Counted from the stretch's first letter, positions 47,278-56,986 are shown. The stretch is 64,000 nt of DNA from an uncultured Rikenellaceae bacterium (GCA_944415565.1 CALYBQ010000003.1:1-64000); one strand, 5' to 3'. A program made the numbers and translations. Notes: generated from the sequence alone by a model not told the origin.

Positions 47278-48690
47278 ATGCAGATAAAGAAGAACCAAGG
47301 CATTAATCACCGCACGATGCAGTTATCCAAGAAAGCCCGCACAATCGTCACCAATCTGCTGATAGCTTTGGTCATCAGCGTTATTGTCAATATCGCCGAC
47401 ATCCTGATCGTCATGCGGGAAACGGCGGCCATAGCCGCACGCGTAGCGGAGTCGGACAGCGGTCTCGTCATGGACACCCTACAGGTCGGGAAACGGTACT
47501 ACATCGTCCCCGGACAGGCCCGCTCACCCAAAACGGCACGCGACTCGGTTGTGATGCGTGCACAAAAACTGGCCGACAGCATAGTCAGAGCGAGCATGTC
47601 GCCGGACACGCTCAGAAAAAGGCCGCAAAAGAGCCTGCAATCTATCTCTTCCACCTTCGGCAGACCCGACAAACCCACCATGCAAAGGGGAGACAGCACG
47701 CGTAACAGGCAAGACAAACCGGACCAAGGGCCGTCGCGCAGAGATTATCGCCTGCGGTGGGCCGTGTCGCAATCGCTGCCCTATCAGGCCGAACAGATGG
47801 CTTACTTCTTCCTGCTCGGGTTCATCCTAATCTCGGTCACCACACACGGCCCGCGCCGTAAAAGCCTGTGGGAGTATCCCGGCAAGCTACTGCTATGCCT
47901 CGCCATCGCGGTACTCGCCTATTTCCTCGCTCCACGTGTAGCATGGTCGGGAGAGATAATCCCGACATTGAAATTCCCGAGCCACGATATGTACGACCCG
48001 AACCTGTTGCTGAAATGCTCGCTGCTGTTCATCGTCGCGGCGCTGTACGGCAAGATATACGAGCTCATATCGCAGCGGCAGAACATCATACTGGAGAACG
48101 AGAAGCTGAAAACCGAAAACCTGCAAGCCACGTACAGCACGCTCATAAACCAGATGAACCCGCACTTTTTCTTCAATTCGCTCAATTCGCTGTCGATGCT
48201 CGTACGAGAGAAGCATAACAAGGAGGCGCTAACATACATCGACCACCTCTCGGATACGTTCAGATACATACTCCAGAACGGCTCGACAGGCAGCATCACG
48301 TTGGCCGAGGAGCTCAAATTCACCGACGCATACAAATACCTGCTCGAAATACGATACGAAGGAAAACTGTTCATCAACTTCGACGTGAACGACGCCTATT
48401 CGGAATGGACGCTGCCATCGCTCTCACTCCAGCCGTTGCTTGAAAATGCCGTGAAACACAATACGATTACCAAATCGGAACCGTTGCATGTAAACATATA
48501 CACGGACGGCAACGACAACATCTGCGTCACCAATTCGGTCAACCCTAAGATCGACAAGGGCGAAGGTACGGGCATCGGGCTGAACAACCTCTCGGAACGC
48601 TATCGGCTCCTGACCGGCAAGAACATAACCGTCATACACAACGGGAAGGAGTTTACCATCATCCTTCCGCTAACACGACCACAGGCATGA
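47278..48690 (+). CDS. LytS-type sensor histidine kinase
   Basis: A 470-residue membrane histidine kinase of the His_kinase (PF06580) group. Predicted helices lie at about 24-46, 172-190, 202-220 and 244-260; a periplasmic region of about 125 residues (46-171), rich in S, R, K and P, sits between the first two. His296 in the NQMNPHFFFNSLNSL segment is the phosphorylation site, and the ATPase part has LLENAVKHN and GIGLNNLSERY. A start at 47320 is also possible. It overlaps the LytTR response regulator (ATGA). The signal sensed is unknown; the gene downstream of the pair encodes a Spy-like secreted protein, a possible target. Confidence 0.93.
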   Translation: MQIKKNQGINHRTMQLSKKARTIVTNLLIALVISVIVNIADILIVMRETAAIAARVAESDSGLVMDTLQVGKRYYIVPGQARSPKTARDSVVMRAQKLADSIVRASMSPDTLRKRPQKSLQSISSTFGRPDKPTMQRGDSTRNRQDKPDQGPSRRDYRLRWAVSQSLPYQAEQMAYFFLLGFILISVTTHGPRRKSLWEYPGKLLLCLAIAVLAYFLAPRVAWSGEIIPTLKFPSHDMYDPNLLLKCSLLFIVAALYGKIYELISQRQNIILENEKLKTENLQATYSTLINQMNPHFFFNSLNSLSMLVREKHNKEALTYIDHLSDTFRYILQNGSTGSITLAEELKFTDAYKYLLEIRYEGKLFINFDVNDAYSEWTLPSLSLQPLLENAVKHNTITKSEPLHVNIYTDGNDNICVTNSVNPKIDKGEGTGIGLNNLSERYRLLTGKNITVIHNGKEFTIILPLTRPQA

Positions 48691-49439
48691 GAATAGTCAT
48701 AATCGAGGACGAAACGGCCGCTACGCAAAACCTCATCTCGATCATCCGCGAAGTGTGCCCCGAAGGCGAGATAATAGCCACCATAGAGAGCGTGCGCGAT
48801 GCCGTGAAATGGTTCACGTCCAATCCGCATCCCGATCTGGTATTCATGGACATACATCTCGCCGACGGCGACGCGTTCCGCATCTTCGAGCAAACACACA
48901 TATCGTCCCCCATCATATTCACCACGGCATACGACAATTACGCGCTCGAAGCATTCCATGTCAACAGCATCGACTATCTGCTAAAGCCCATCAAGCCGGA
49001 GGACATGCAAAGGGCTATGGACAAGCTGGCGAGGCTCACGAGGACGGACCGCGAGGCCTACTCTGAGCGAGTATCGCAAATGGCCACCTACCACAATGCC
49101 GGAGGTTTCCTCGTACACGTAAAGGATAAAATCATCCCGATAAAAACGTCGGAAATAGCTTTCTTTTACACTACGCAAGAGCGTGTCAGCATCACCACGT
49201 TCGACGGACGCACGCTGCCATACGATAAGCCACTCGACTACATAATGTCCACCCTGTCCGAGAACGACTTCTTTAGGGCCAACAGGCAGTTCATCATATC
49301 GCGCGGCGCCGTAGACGAAATATCGGTGTGGTTCGGCAGCCGACTGACTGTCAGCCTGACGGTCAAGACACCGGAACGCATCGTAATAAGCAAGGCCCGC
49401 GTACCGGAATTCAAACGCTGGCTTACTATAGCACGTTAG
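48687..49439 (+). CDS. LytTR-type response regulator
   Basis: A 250-residue regulator with a receiver domain (about 1-118; phospho-acceptor Asp55 in LVFMDIHLADG, Lys100 in YLLKPI) and a C-terminal LytTR DNA-binding domain (about 140-248; FLVHVKDKIIPIKTSEIAFFYTT and SENDFFRANRQFIISRGAVDEI). It is coupled to the upstream kinase through an ATGA overlap. LytTR regulators bind direct repeats; I see none near that would be certain. It may control the downstream DUF4890 gene. Confidence 0.95.
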   Translation: MRIVIIEDETAATQNLISIIREVCPEGEIIATIESVRDAVKWFTSNPHPDLVFMDIHLADGDAFRIFEQTHISSPIIFTTAYDNYALEAFHVNSIDYLLKPIKPEDMQRAMDKLARLTRTDREAYSERVSQMATYHNAGGFLVHVKDKIIPIKTSEIAFFYTTQERVSITTFDGRTLPYDKPLDYIMSTLSENDFFRANRQFIISRGAVDEISVWFGSRLTVSLTVKTPERIVISKARVPEFKRWLTIAR

Positions 49440-49528
49440 TTGCTGTTTTTCAACACCGCAGACAGGCAGTTCACCCCCGCGTTTTTCCGTTTCACGCCAA
49501 GGCAGGAACCAACATCGCCGCATTCATA

Positions 49529-49536
49529 TATATTTG
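49529..49536 (+). promoter_or_regulatory. Promoter box before the DUF4890 gene
   Basis: TATATTTG (TAnnTTTG), 62 bases before the ATG at 49599, so this gene can be expressed apart from the two-component genes. Confidence 0.55.
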
Positions 49537-49598
49537 TGAACGACAGGATGTTAAACCAACCGAATGTCCACATTAATAACATTCAAAAAAACACTGAG

Positions 49599-50054
49599 AT
49601 GAAAAACTTAATGAAAGCCGCAATGGTGATGGCAATGGCCGCAATGGTGTTCACAGTTTCGGGACAGCCGCGTCAAGGCGAAGGCCAGCGCCAACGCCCG
49701 GAACAGGGAGAAAGACAGCGCATGACACCCGAACAGATGATTGACAGGCAGGTAGAACAAATGGTAAAAGACTACCAACTCGACGACAAGCAAAAAGGCG
49801 AGGTAAAGGCTCTGCTCGAAAAGCAACAAAAGGAACGTCAGGCCAACCGTCCGAAAGAGGGAGAAAAACCTAACATGGAAGATCGCAAAGCTCAATTCGA
49901 AAAGGCACAGAAGGATTTCGACGCCGAATTGAAAAAGATCATGACGGCCGACCAGTACAAAAAGTATGAAGAGAAACAGGCCGAACGCAAAAAACAGATG
50001 GAAGAACGGATGAAGAACCGCCCGCAAAGGCAGCGTCCGGACATGGGACAGTAA
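49599..50054 (+). CDS. Secreted DUF4890/Spy-like protein
   Basis: A 151-residue exported protein: signal peptide (about 1-22, ending VSGQ), then a low-complexity helical body dominated by Q, E, K and R, with the MTPEQMIDRQVEQMVKDYQLDDKQK segment (about 42-66) that resembles the LTxxQ-type motif of Spy/CpxP proteins. DUF4890 fits. A periplasmic chaperone-like or sensor-accessory role is suggested by Spy/CpxP analogy but not shown. The ATG at 49599 precedes the signal peptide. It follows the LytS/LytTR pair with its own promoter box; terminator at 50101-50139. Confidence 0.85.
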   Translation: MKNLMKAAMVMAMAAMVFTVSGQPRQGEGQRQRPEQGERQRMTPEQMIDRQVEQMVKDYQLDDKQKGEVKALLEKQQKERQANRPKEGEKPNMEDRKAQFEKAQKDFDAELKKIMTADQYKKYEEKQAERKKQMEERMKNRPQRQRPDMGQ

Positions 50055-50100
50055 GCCTCCCCACAAAACATTCCCGCCGTTTGGATACGGCACACACAAA

Positions 50101-50139
50101 GCGATGCGCGAACCAGTTGGGACGCGCATCGTTTTTATT
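50101..50139 (+). terminator. Terminator after the DUF4890 gene
   Basis: CGATGCGCG pairs with CGCGCATCG and is followed by TTTTTATT. Confidence 0.8.
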
Positions 50140-50404
50140 GACTATGGCTTTGCGGTTTATTGTCTTACCCAGCAGGATCCCATCACCGTGATATTACCAT
50201 CACCGCAAATTCAATAAAGGCACCCTTTATCCGTAACAGTGTTCTTCTACACAATATAACTACGCACTCTTAGCGTACAAACAGGCAGCACGATTAAAAA
50301 TATGCAAAACCGAAACTTAGAAGTAGCATTCACAGCATAATCCGAAATATCTGCCACATACTGCCGACCATATGCCACAGTTGGTCGCCTATGATCGCAT
50401 CACA

Positions 50405-50436
50405 TTTGATATTCCCGCGCCGCATGTGTATATTTG
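50405..50436 (+). promoter_or_regulatory. Full promoter for the SLOG gene
   Basis: TTTG (50405-50408), 20 bases, then TATATTTG (50429-50436), a complete Bacteroidota pair; leader about 65 bases. Confidence 0.7.
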
Positions 50437-50506
50437 TAAATGGTGAGAGAATGGTGCAGCAACAAAACGATAGTCCACTATTCCGGCCACACGACATCCG
50501 CATAAT

Positions 50507-51022
50507 ATGGTGATAAACAGGGATAAGACTGCGGCATTTTCGGGCCACCGTTCGTTCAAAATAAACAACGGCATGCAATTGTTATTTTCAGAAATGGACG
50601 ATCCTGCCGACACGCTATCCGCACGCATAGAACATGCAGTCAGACAATTATGTGAGAAAGGTTACGACACTTTTCTTTGCGGCATGGCCGAGGGGTTCGA
50701 CCTCATGGCAGGCGAAGCAGTGTTGAAATTAGCCGGAGAGTTCCCATCCATACGGCTTCTGGCCATAATACCCTACCCCGGCCAAGCATCGTCTTTCGAT
50801 CACGAAACACGGGAAGCATACGACATGGTGTTGTCGGGAGCAGAGGCACAAACAACGATATGCAATCGGTATTCGCACGATTGTTTTCATCGCCGCAACG
50901 ACTTCCTAACCGACAACAGTTCGGCACTGATATGCTATTACAACGGCTCCAAGGGCGGCACAGCATATACGGTGAGACGGGCCATGCAGCAAGGAGCCGA
51001 GATTATCAACCTCTATCGCTGA
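50507..51022 (+). CDS. SLOG-domain protein (YpsA/DUF1273-like)
   Basis: A 171-residue Rossmann-like protein of the SLOG superfamily, YpsA branch. The nucleotide-binding marks are present: AAFSGHRSF at the start, CGMAEGFDLMAGEAVL with the conserved Gly-Met/Ala-x-Gly-x-Asp (about 58-73), and the late SALICYYNGSKGGTAYTVRRAMQQG (about 138-162). SLOG proteins bind nucleotides such as NAD or ADP-ribose derivatives; some are parts of conflict systems. No partner gene is adjacent, so there is no direct sign of a defence system. It converges on the rubredoxin gene. Confidence 0.9.
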   Translation: MVINRDKTAAFSGHRSFKINNGMQLLFSEMDDPADTLSARIEHAVRQLCEKGYDTFLCGMAEGFDLMAGEAVLKLAGEFPSIRLLAIIPYPGQASSFDHETREAYDMVLSGAEAQTTICNRYSHDCFHRRNDFLTDNSSALICYYNGSKGGTAYTVRRAMQQGAEIINLYR

Positions 51023-51082
51023 CAGACCAAGCCTACGCGACTATGCAACGGCCGCGATACACAGATACAGAGACATTGCATA

Positions 51083-51115
51083 AAAAATCCGCCACTGTGC
51101 TGTCACAATGGCGGA
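51083..51115 (-). terminator. Hairpin between the SLOG and rubredoxin genes
   Basis: CCGCCACTGTG pairs, with one mismatch, with CACAATGGCGG. A TTTTTT run on the minus strand suits termination of the rubredoxin gene. Confidence 0.7.
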
Positions 51116-51135
51116 AAATCGTCTGTCTGCAAATC

Positions 51136-51294
51136 TTACATTTCAGAGAAAGAGTCCTTGCCTACGCCGCAAAGCGGGCATACCCAATCTTCCGGAATGT
51201 CTTCGAAAGCCGTTCCCGGTTCTATGCCGCTATCCGGATCACCTTTTTCAGGATCGTAAACATATCCGCAAACATCACATACGTACTTTTTCAT
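51136..51294 (-). CDS. Rubredoxin
   Basis: A 52-residue protein read directly from the minus strand between the SLOG gene and the repeat protein gene. It begins [19 protein letters not shown] and ends [17 protein letters not shown]. The two CxxCG/CPLCG pairs (Cys6, Cys9 and Cys39, Cys42) form the mononuclear iron site, with the spacing typical of 52-54 residue rubredoxins. The protein is a cytosolic one-electron carrier, in anaerobes often serving oxygen or superoxide reduction (rubrerythrin, superoxide reductase). No such partner is adjacent. It is monocistronic with a terminator. Confidence 0.95.
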   Translation of the reverse strand: MKKYVCDVCGYVYDPEKGDPDSGIEPGTAFEDIPEDWVCPLCGVGKDSFSEM

Positions 51295-51349
51295 ATCAAT
51301 CTAATTATTTAAAGGTTAAACAATAAATTCCATCCTTGTATCCATTCTC

Positions 51350-52138
51350 TTAATACAGGTTGTCGTGCACCACGACCTGTATATTCCCCACCTTAAAGCG
51401 CCTTTCGCCCGACACCCCGATGTTTGGGCTGACCGGTATAGGCGGACGCTGCGGCCTGTGGGGTCGGTGTGCCGGCCCTGAAGGTCTTGGCGGCCTGCCC
51501 GGGCCGGAATGGACCGCTGTCCCGCGGTAACGTTCCTGCTGTGCTCGTCCTGCCGCATCCCTCGGATGCCCCTGAGAACCCGATGCAATACCCGGCGACA
51601 TCCTGTTATACCGATACTCCCTACCGCTAATGCTTTTCAGCAACCCCATGTACGTTTCGTCCGCACGAAAATCGAAAGAGGTGTAATAATCTATCTTTAT
51701 ACTTCCCAGCTCGCTTATCTTACCTGCACGCTCTTCCCTGAAATCATTATGGTACGCAATTTTCGTGCCTCCCACTTTTTCCAACTTACCGGCTTTGTAA
51801 TCCCAGAAGTCATTATGATAGTCAAAACTAATTGCACCTATCTTTTTTAGCTTTCCGGCCTTGTAGTCCCAAAAATCATTATTATACTCGAAACCGACAT
51901 CACCGATCTTCTTGACTTTGCCGGCCTGATACGGCCAGAAATCGTCGTAATAGGACCAATTCCCGACTATATCCACATATAACAACTGACCGTAGGCATC
52001 AACTATAACATACTGGCCGTTGCCAACCTTAACCGTAAGCTCGTAGTTCCCGAATACGTCTATATCTATACGTTCGACCTGAGCTCGGGCTGCAAACGCA
52101 GCCAGCGCCACGCATAACGATAAGATCAACTTTTTCAT
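51350..52138 (-). CDS. Secreted repeat protein with four 22-residue repeats
   Basis: A 262-residue exported protein (signal about 1-19, ending AARAQ). Residues 66-153 are four tandem units of 22 residues, each beginning DFW or DF and holding AGK...G and an aromatic-rich end (DFWDYKAGKLKKIG in the second). The pattern suggests a repeated strand-loop structure. After it comes a stretch rich in Pro, Arg, His and Gly (about 187-240), and a final short segment RRFKVGNIQVVVHDN. I do not recognise a named family. The start at 52138 was chosen over an upstream ATG (52186) because it opens the signal peptide. It sits downstream of purB's terminator region on the same strand but is probably independent. 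Confidence 0.75.
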   Translation of the reverse strand: MKKLILSLCVALAAFAARAQVERIDIDVFGNYELTVKVGNGQYVIVDAYGQLLYVDIVGNWSYYDDFWPYQAGKVKKIGDVGFEYNNDFWDYKAGKLKKIGAISFDYHNDFWDYKAGKLEKVGGTKIAYHNDFREERAGKISELGSIKIDYYTSFDFRADETYMGLLKSISGREYRYNRMSPGIASGSQGHPRDAAGRAQQERYRGTAVHSGPGRPPRPSGPAHRPHRPQRPPIPVSPNIGVSGERRFKVGNIQVVVHDNLY

Positions 52139-52199
52139 CGCGATATGAATTGGTTTCCGGAACAATTTACGAATAATTTCTCGCATTACCTATCGCGGC

Positions 52200-52232
52200 A
52201 AAAAAAAGCGGTCCGCAATTCAGCGGACCGTC
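52200..52232 (-). terminator. Terminator after purB
   Basis: On the minus strand CGGTCCGC pairs with GCGGACCG and is followed by CTTTTTTT, 11 bases past the stop codon. Confidence 0.85.
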
Positions 52233-52242
52233 ATTTGTGTGT

Positions 52243-53592
52243 CTATCTATATATGCCGGTGTATGTCTGAGGGCTAATGCCTCGCAACTCATCTTTCACG
52301 CTGTCGCTTACGTCAAGCGTCTCTATGAACTCGCGCATCGTCTCTTTCGTTATATGCTTGTTAGTGCGCGTCAACGCTTTCAACGCTTCGTAAGGAGAGG
52401 GGTAATTCTCGCGGCGAAGTATCGTCTGTATGCCTTCTGCCACGACCGCCCAGTTGTTCTCAAGATCGCGTTCTATCGCATCGGTATTGATTATGAGTTT
52501 GCCGAGACCTTTCATTATCGAACGGAACGCGATGACAGTATGCGCTATCGGCACGCCTGTGTTACGCAGAACCGTGGAATCGGTAAGGTCGCGCTGGAGT
52601 CTCGATACGGGCAGTTTGGCAGAGAGATGCTCGAACAGCGCGTTGGCAATTCCCAAGTTACCCTCGGCGTTCTCGAAATCTATCGGGTTCACCTTGTGCG
52701 GCATAGCTGACGAACCGACCTCACCGGCCTTGATCTTCTGTTTGAAATACTCCATCGACACATATGTCCATATGTCGCGGCACATGTCGATAAGAACGGT
52801 ATTGATACGCTTGAAAGCATCGAATATGGCAGCCAGATTGTCGTAATGTTCGATCTGCGTAGTCGTCTGCGAACGGTCGAGGCGCAGAACGTCGTTCACG
52901 AAATGGTTCGCGAAAGCCACCCAGTCAATACCGGGATAAGCAGCCATGTGTGCATTGAAGTTACCAGTAGCACCGCCGAACTTTGCAGGTGCGGGAACGG
53001 CCTTAAGCTGCTCCAACTGTTTATTTATGCGCTCTACATACACCATGAACTCCTTGCCGAGCTTGGTCGGCGAAGCGGGCTGGCCATGCGTGCGTGCCAG
53101 AAGCGACACCCCTCTCCACTCTTCTGCCATCGTCCGAATCTGGCCGAGCAGTTCTTCGATAAGCGGGTAATACACCTCGTGTGCGGCATCGCGCAGCGAG
53201 TATGGAGTAGCGGTATTGTTGATGTCCTGCGAGGTAAGCCCGAAATGCACGAACTCCTTGTGGTCGGCCAAACCGAGGCCGTCCATCTTCTCCTTTATAA
53301 GATACTCTACGGCCTTAACATCGTGATTGGTCGTCTTCTCGATCTCCTTCACACGAAGGGCGTCCTCGATGGTGAATTCGCGGTAAATATCGCGCAGCGC
53401 CTCGAATTTATCCTTCTTCACGTCACTGAGCTGCGGCAGCGGGATCTCGCACAGGGCGATGAAATATTCGATCTCGACCAATACCCTGTAACGGATAAGG
53501 GCATATTCCGAGAAATATTTGTCGAGAGGTTCGGAAGCGTTCCTGTACCGTCCGTCCACCGGGCTGACGGCTGTTAGTTTGCTAAGTTCCAT
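52243..53592 (-). CDS. purB: Adenylosuccinate lyase
   Basis: A 449-residue enzyme of the fumarase/aspartase superfamily acting twice in purine synthesis (SAICAR to AICAR, adenylosuccinate to AMP). The signature SSAMPHKVNPIDFENAEG (about 290-307) holds the flexible catalytic loop Ser, and the TTNHDVKAVEYL and HFGLTSQDINNTA segments (about 85-125) carry catalytic His residues. Length and order match the E. coli-like PurB. It is monocistronic with promoter box 53621-53628. Confidence 0.97.
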   Translation of the reverse strand: MELSKLTAVSPVDGRYRNASEPLDKYFSEYALIRYRVLVEIEYFIALCEIPLPQLSDVKKDKFEALRDIYREFTIEDALRVKEIEKTTNHDVKAVEYLIKEKMDGLGLADHKEFVHFGLTSQDINNTATPYSLRDAAHEVYYPLIEELLGQIRTMAEEWRGVSLLARTHGQPASPTKLGKEFMVYVERINKQLEQLKAVPAPAKFGGATGNFNAHMAAYPGIDWVAFANHFVNDVLRLDRSQTTTQIEHYDNLAAIFDAFKRINTVLIDMCRDIWTYVSMEYFKQKIKAGEVGSSAMPHKVNPIDFENAEGNLGIANALFEHLSAKLPVSRLQRDLTDSTVLRNTGVPIAHTVIAFRSIMKGLGKLIINTDAIERDLENNWAVVAEGIQTILRRENYPSPYEALKALTRTNKHITKETMREFIETLDVSDSVKDELRGISPQTYTGIYR

Positions 53593-53620
53593 AAAGCGTT
53601 TAATCTGACTGGTTAGGCGG

Positions 53621-53628
53621 CAAAGTTA
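53621..53628 (-). promoter_or_regulatory. Promoter box for purB
   Basis: The minus strand reads TAACTTTG (TAnnTTTG), 28 bases before the ATG at 53592. Confidence 0.6.
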
Positions 53629-53797
53629 CCAATTAGAGCGTTCTTTACAAAACCGGCAGCCCATTTCTATCGACAAATAATGAACATCTCTCCAGCCTGA
53701 GGCATTCCCGGCGGCACACAGCGCAAATGTGTCCGGCAGGTCGGTTATGTTAATATTAAATGACCGGCCGACAAACAATAAATCCGGAAAATGTCGT

Positions 53798-53805
53798 TAT
53801 CTTTG
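53798..53805 (+). promoter_or_regulatory. Promoter box for the DUF4834-mlaEF unit
   Basis: TATCTTTG (TAnnTTTG), 21 bases before the ATG at 53827. Confidence 0.6.
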
Positions 53806-53826
53806 TGAATTGTTACACGACAAAGC

Positions 53827-54144
53827 ATGGATTGGTTGATTTCATTCATATTAATATCGGTAATCGTATACTACGTCCTACGGTGGTTGGCCCCGAAGCT
53901 CCTCGGCCTGTGGCTGCTCCGCAAACAACGCCAGTTCGCCGACCAGTTCGGCCAAGGCAAAGGATTCACATACACATGGGGCGGCCCTAAGCAGAACGCC
54001 GGCGGCACAAGATCGGAAAACCGCAAAAAAGAGGGTGAAGTACGTATAGAACGCACACAGACCGCACAGAAGAAAGTGAACCGCAACGTAGGCGACTATG
54101 TCGAGTATGAAGAGGTGACGGAAACGGAATACGAAAAAAACTAA
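53827..54144 (+). CDS. DUF4834 family membrane-anchored protein
   Basis: A 105-residue protein with one N-terminal membrane helix (about 3-24: LISFILISVIVYYVLRWL), a short basic stretch (RKQRQFADQFGQGKGF), and a hydrophilic tail ending in acidic residues (VEYEEVTETEYE). It matches DUF4834, a small family found in Bacteroidota near ABC lipid-transport genes. No function is known. It ends 7 bases before the MlaE-like permease gene and so is probably cotranscribed with it, suggesting an accessory role in the same transport. Confidence 0.85.
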   Translation: MDWLISFILISVIVYYVLRWLAPKLLGLWLLRKQRQFADQFGQGKGFTYTWGGPKQNAGGTRSENRKKEGEVRIERTQTAQKKVNRNVGDYVEYEEVTETEYEKN

Positions 54145-54151
54145 AGACAGC

Positions 54152-54895
54152 ATGGGGAAATTCCTGACCTTTCTCGGACGTTATTTTATCATGATGAAAC
54201 GGGTTTTGACCAAACCCGACAAATGGTACATATTCCGCAGGCGGGTATCGTTCGAACTGGAGGCGTTGGGGCTCAACTCGATAGGCATAGCAGCCATCAT
54301 ATCCATATTTATGGGCGCGGTCGTAGCACTCCAGATGGCCATAAACCTCGAATCGCCCTTCATCCCCAAAATGCTCATCGGCTACGCCACGCGCGAGATA
54401 ATGATACTCGAATTCAGTTCGACAGTCGTGGCGCTAATCCTTGCCGGCAAGGTGGGCAGCAATATCGCTTCGGAGATCGGAACCATGCGTATCACGGAAC
54501 AGATCGACGCACTCGAAATCATGGGTATCAATTCGGCAAGCTACCTGATACTGCCCAAGATCATAGCCACAGTGTTATTCTTCCCGTTCCTCGCCATAAT
54601 GAGCACCATCATAGGATGCTTCGGCGGCTACTTCATCGCATGGGCCACAGGGATAATCAACCCGGAGGATTACGTTGACGGACTGATGTTCGGGTTCAAA
54701 TCGTTCTCCATCATCTACTCGCTGATAAAGATAGCCGTGTTCGCGTTCCTCATAACCTCGATTTCGGGCATGTACGGATACTACGCCAACGGAAACTCGC
54801 TGGAGGTCGGACGTGCAAGTACAAAAGCCGTCGTCGTAAGTTCAGTGGCCATACTCGTATTCGACCTCATACTCACACAATTAATCCTGATCTGA
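54152..54895 (+). CDS. MlaE-like ABC transporter permease
   Basis: A 247-residue inner-membrane permease of the MlaE family, which moves phospholipids between inner and outer membranes. The EFSSTVVALILAGKVGSNIASEIGTMRITEQIDALEIMGIN stretch (about 84-124) is the signature of the family. Four to six membrane helices are visible. Its stop codon overlaps the ATPase start by one base (TGATG). No MCE/MlaD gene follows, which is unusual for a full Mla system. Confidence 0.95.
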   Translation: MGKFLTFLGRYFIMMKRVLTKPDKWYIFRRRVSFELEALGLNSIGIAAIISIFMGAVVALQMAINLESPFIPKMLIGYATREIMILEFSSTVVALILAGKVGSNIASEIGTMRITEQIDALEIMGINSASYLILPKIIATVLFFPFLAIMSTIIGCFGGYFIAWATGIINPEDYVDGLMFGFKSFSIIYSLIKIAVFAFLITSISGMYGYYANGNSLEVGRASTKAVVVSSVAILVFDLILTQLILI

Positions 54896-55647
54896 TGATA
54901 AAGGCCGAACATCTCTATAAATCGTTCGAAAATAAGGACGTACTGAAAGATATAAACGTAGAGTTCGATCAGGGCAAAACCAACCTTATAATAGGACAAA
55001 GCGGTTCGGGAAAAACCGTACTGCTGAAATGCCTCGTCGGACTGCATGAGATAAACAGCGGTAATATATACTACGACGACGTACGTTTCAACATGCTCGC
55101 GACCGAAGAAAAAAGACAGATGCGCCGCCACGTCGGCATGATATTCCAAGGCGGGGCCCTACTCGACTCGTCTACTGTGCAGGAAAACGTGAAACTTCCG
55201 CTCGATATGTTCACCGACCACGGCGAAAAAGAGAAGATAGAACGCGTGAATTTCTGCCTGAACAGGGTAAATCTACATGACGTAAACCACCTTTACCCAT
55301 CGGAACTGAGCGGCGGTATGGTGAAACGTGTGGCTATAGCCCGCGCCATCGTACTCAACCCCAAGTACCTTTTCTGCGACGAACCCAACTCGGGACTCGA
55401 CCCCATGACCTCCGTAGTGATAGACAACCTCATCAAGGAGATCACGGAAGAGTACGAGATGACAACCATCATAAATACGCACGACATGAACTCCGTGATG
55501 GAGATAGGCGATAAAGTGGTGTTCATACACAAAGGTCAGAAATGGTGGGAGGGATCGAAGGACGACATCCTTGACTCCGAAAACCCGGAACTGAACGCTT
55601 TCGTGTTCGCGTCGGCCATGGCAAAGCGCTCGAAACGACACCGTTAA
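54895..55647 (+). CDS. MlaF-like ABC transporter ATPase
   Basis: A 250-residue ATPase partner of the permease. Walker A GQSGSGKTVL begins near residue 36, the ABC signature LSGGMVKRVAIARAI is near 140-155, and Walker B LFCDEPNSGLDP follows. The variant LSGGM is typical of MlaF. It probably powers retrograde or anterograde lipid transport, with the direction unsettled. The last gene of the unit; gapA has its own promoter. Confidence 0.95.
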   Translation: MIKAEHLYKSFENKDVLKDINVEFDQGKTNLIIGQSGSGKTVLLKCLVGLHEINSGNIYYDDVRFNMLATEEKRQMRRHVGMIFQGGALLDSSTVQENVKLPLDMFTDHGEKEKIERVNFCLNRVNLHDVNHLYPSELSGGMVKRVAIARAIVLNPKYLFCDEPNSGLDPMTSVVIDNLIKEITEEYEMTTIINTHDMNSVMEIGDKVVFIHKGQKWWEGSKDDILDSENPELNAFVFASAMAKRSKRHR

Positions 55648-55710
55648 CGCCTACCAGAACGCACCTGCCTGCGACCGACCTATTTTTTAAGATTTTTTAA
55701 TATAGTTTCG

Positions 55711-55741
55711 TTTGAAGTTCGTAGGAAAATTCATACTTTTG
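55711..55741 (+). promoter_or_regulatory. Full promoter for gapA
   Basis: TTTG (55711-55714), 19 bases, then TACTTTTG (55734-55741): a consensus Bacteroidota pair with a long leader of about 105 bases. Confidence 0.75.
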
Positions 55742-55836
55742 TACTGCCTAAAAAACTGAACCTGCCGACCCTCCTGTCGGAAAAACGGCATCAGCACAGG
55801 CAAAGCATTGAGCAACAGCTATTTTAAACCAAATAA

Positions 55837-56856
<1,020 letters not shown>

Positions 56857-56876
56857 TTGCGGTTAACAAATATTTA

Positions 56877-56905
56877 AGAAAAAGCGGCTTGAAAGCCGCT
56901 TTTTC
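56877..56905 (+). terminator. Terminator after gapA
   Basis: AAAAAGCGGCTT pairs with the AAGCCGCTTTTT arm across GAA, followed by CATTTTT. Confidence 0.85.
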
Positions 56906-56986
56906 ATTTTTATACATCGAAACACGCGGTAAATTTTCCAAAAAGCTTTACATTTACGGACAAACAGCCATAAATATCCATTACAC

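Larger units (their letters stand above)
50055..50506. other. Intergenic region before the SLOG gene
   Basis: About 450 bases. It holds the terminator at 50101-50139 and the promoter at 50405-50436. Between them (50140-50400) is AT-rich sequence with no gene or strong repeat that I can support; a CATCACCG sequence occurs twice close together (50182 and 50200 region) with no evident meaning. Confidence 0.5.

Noticed and set aside
50507-51022. A SLOG-based antiphage system
   Set aside because: No effector, sensor or helicase gene is next to it; rubredoxin and a lone repeat protein follow, so I keep only the domain assignment.
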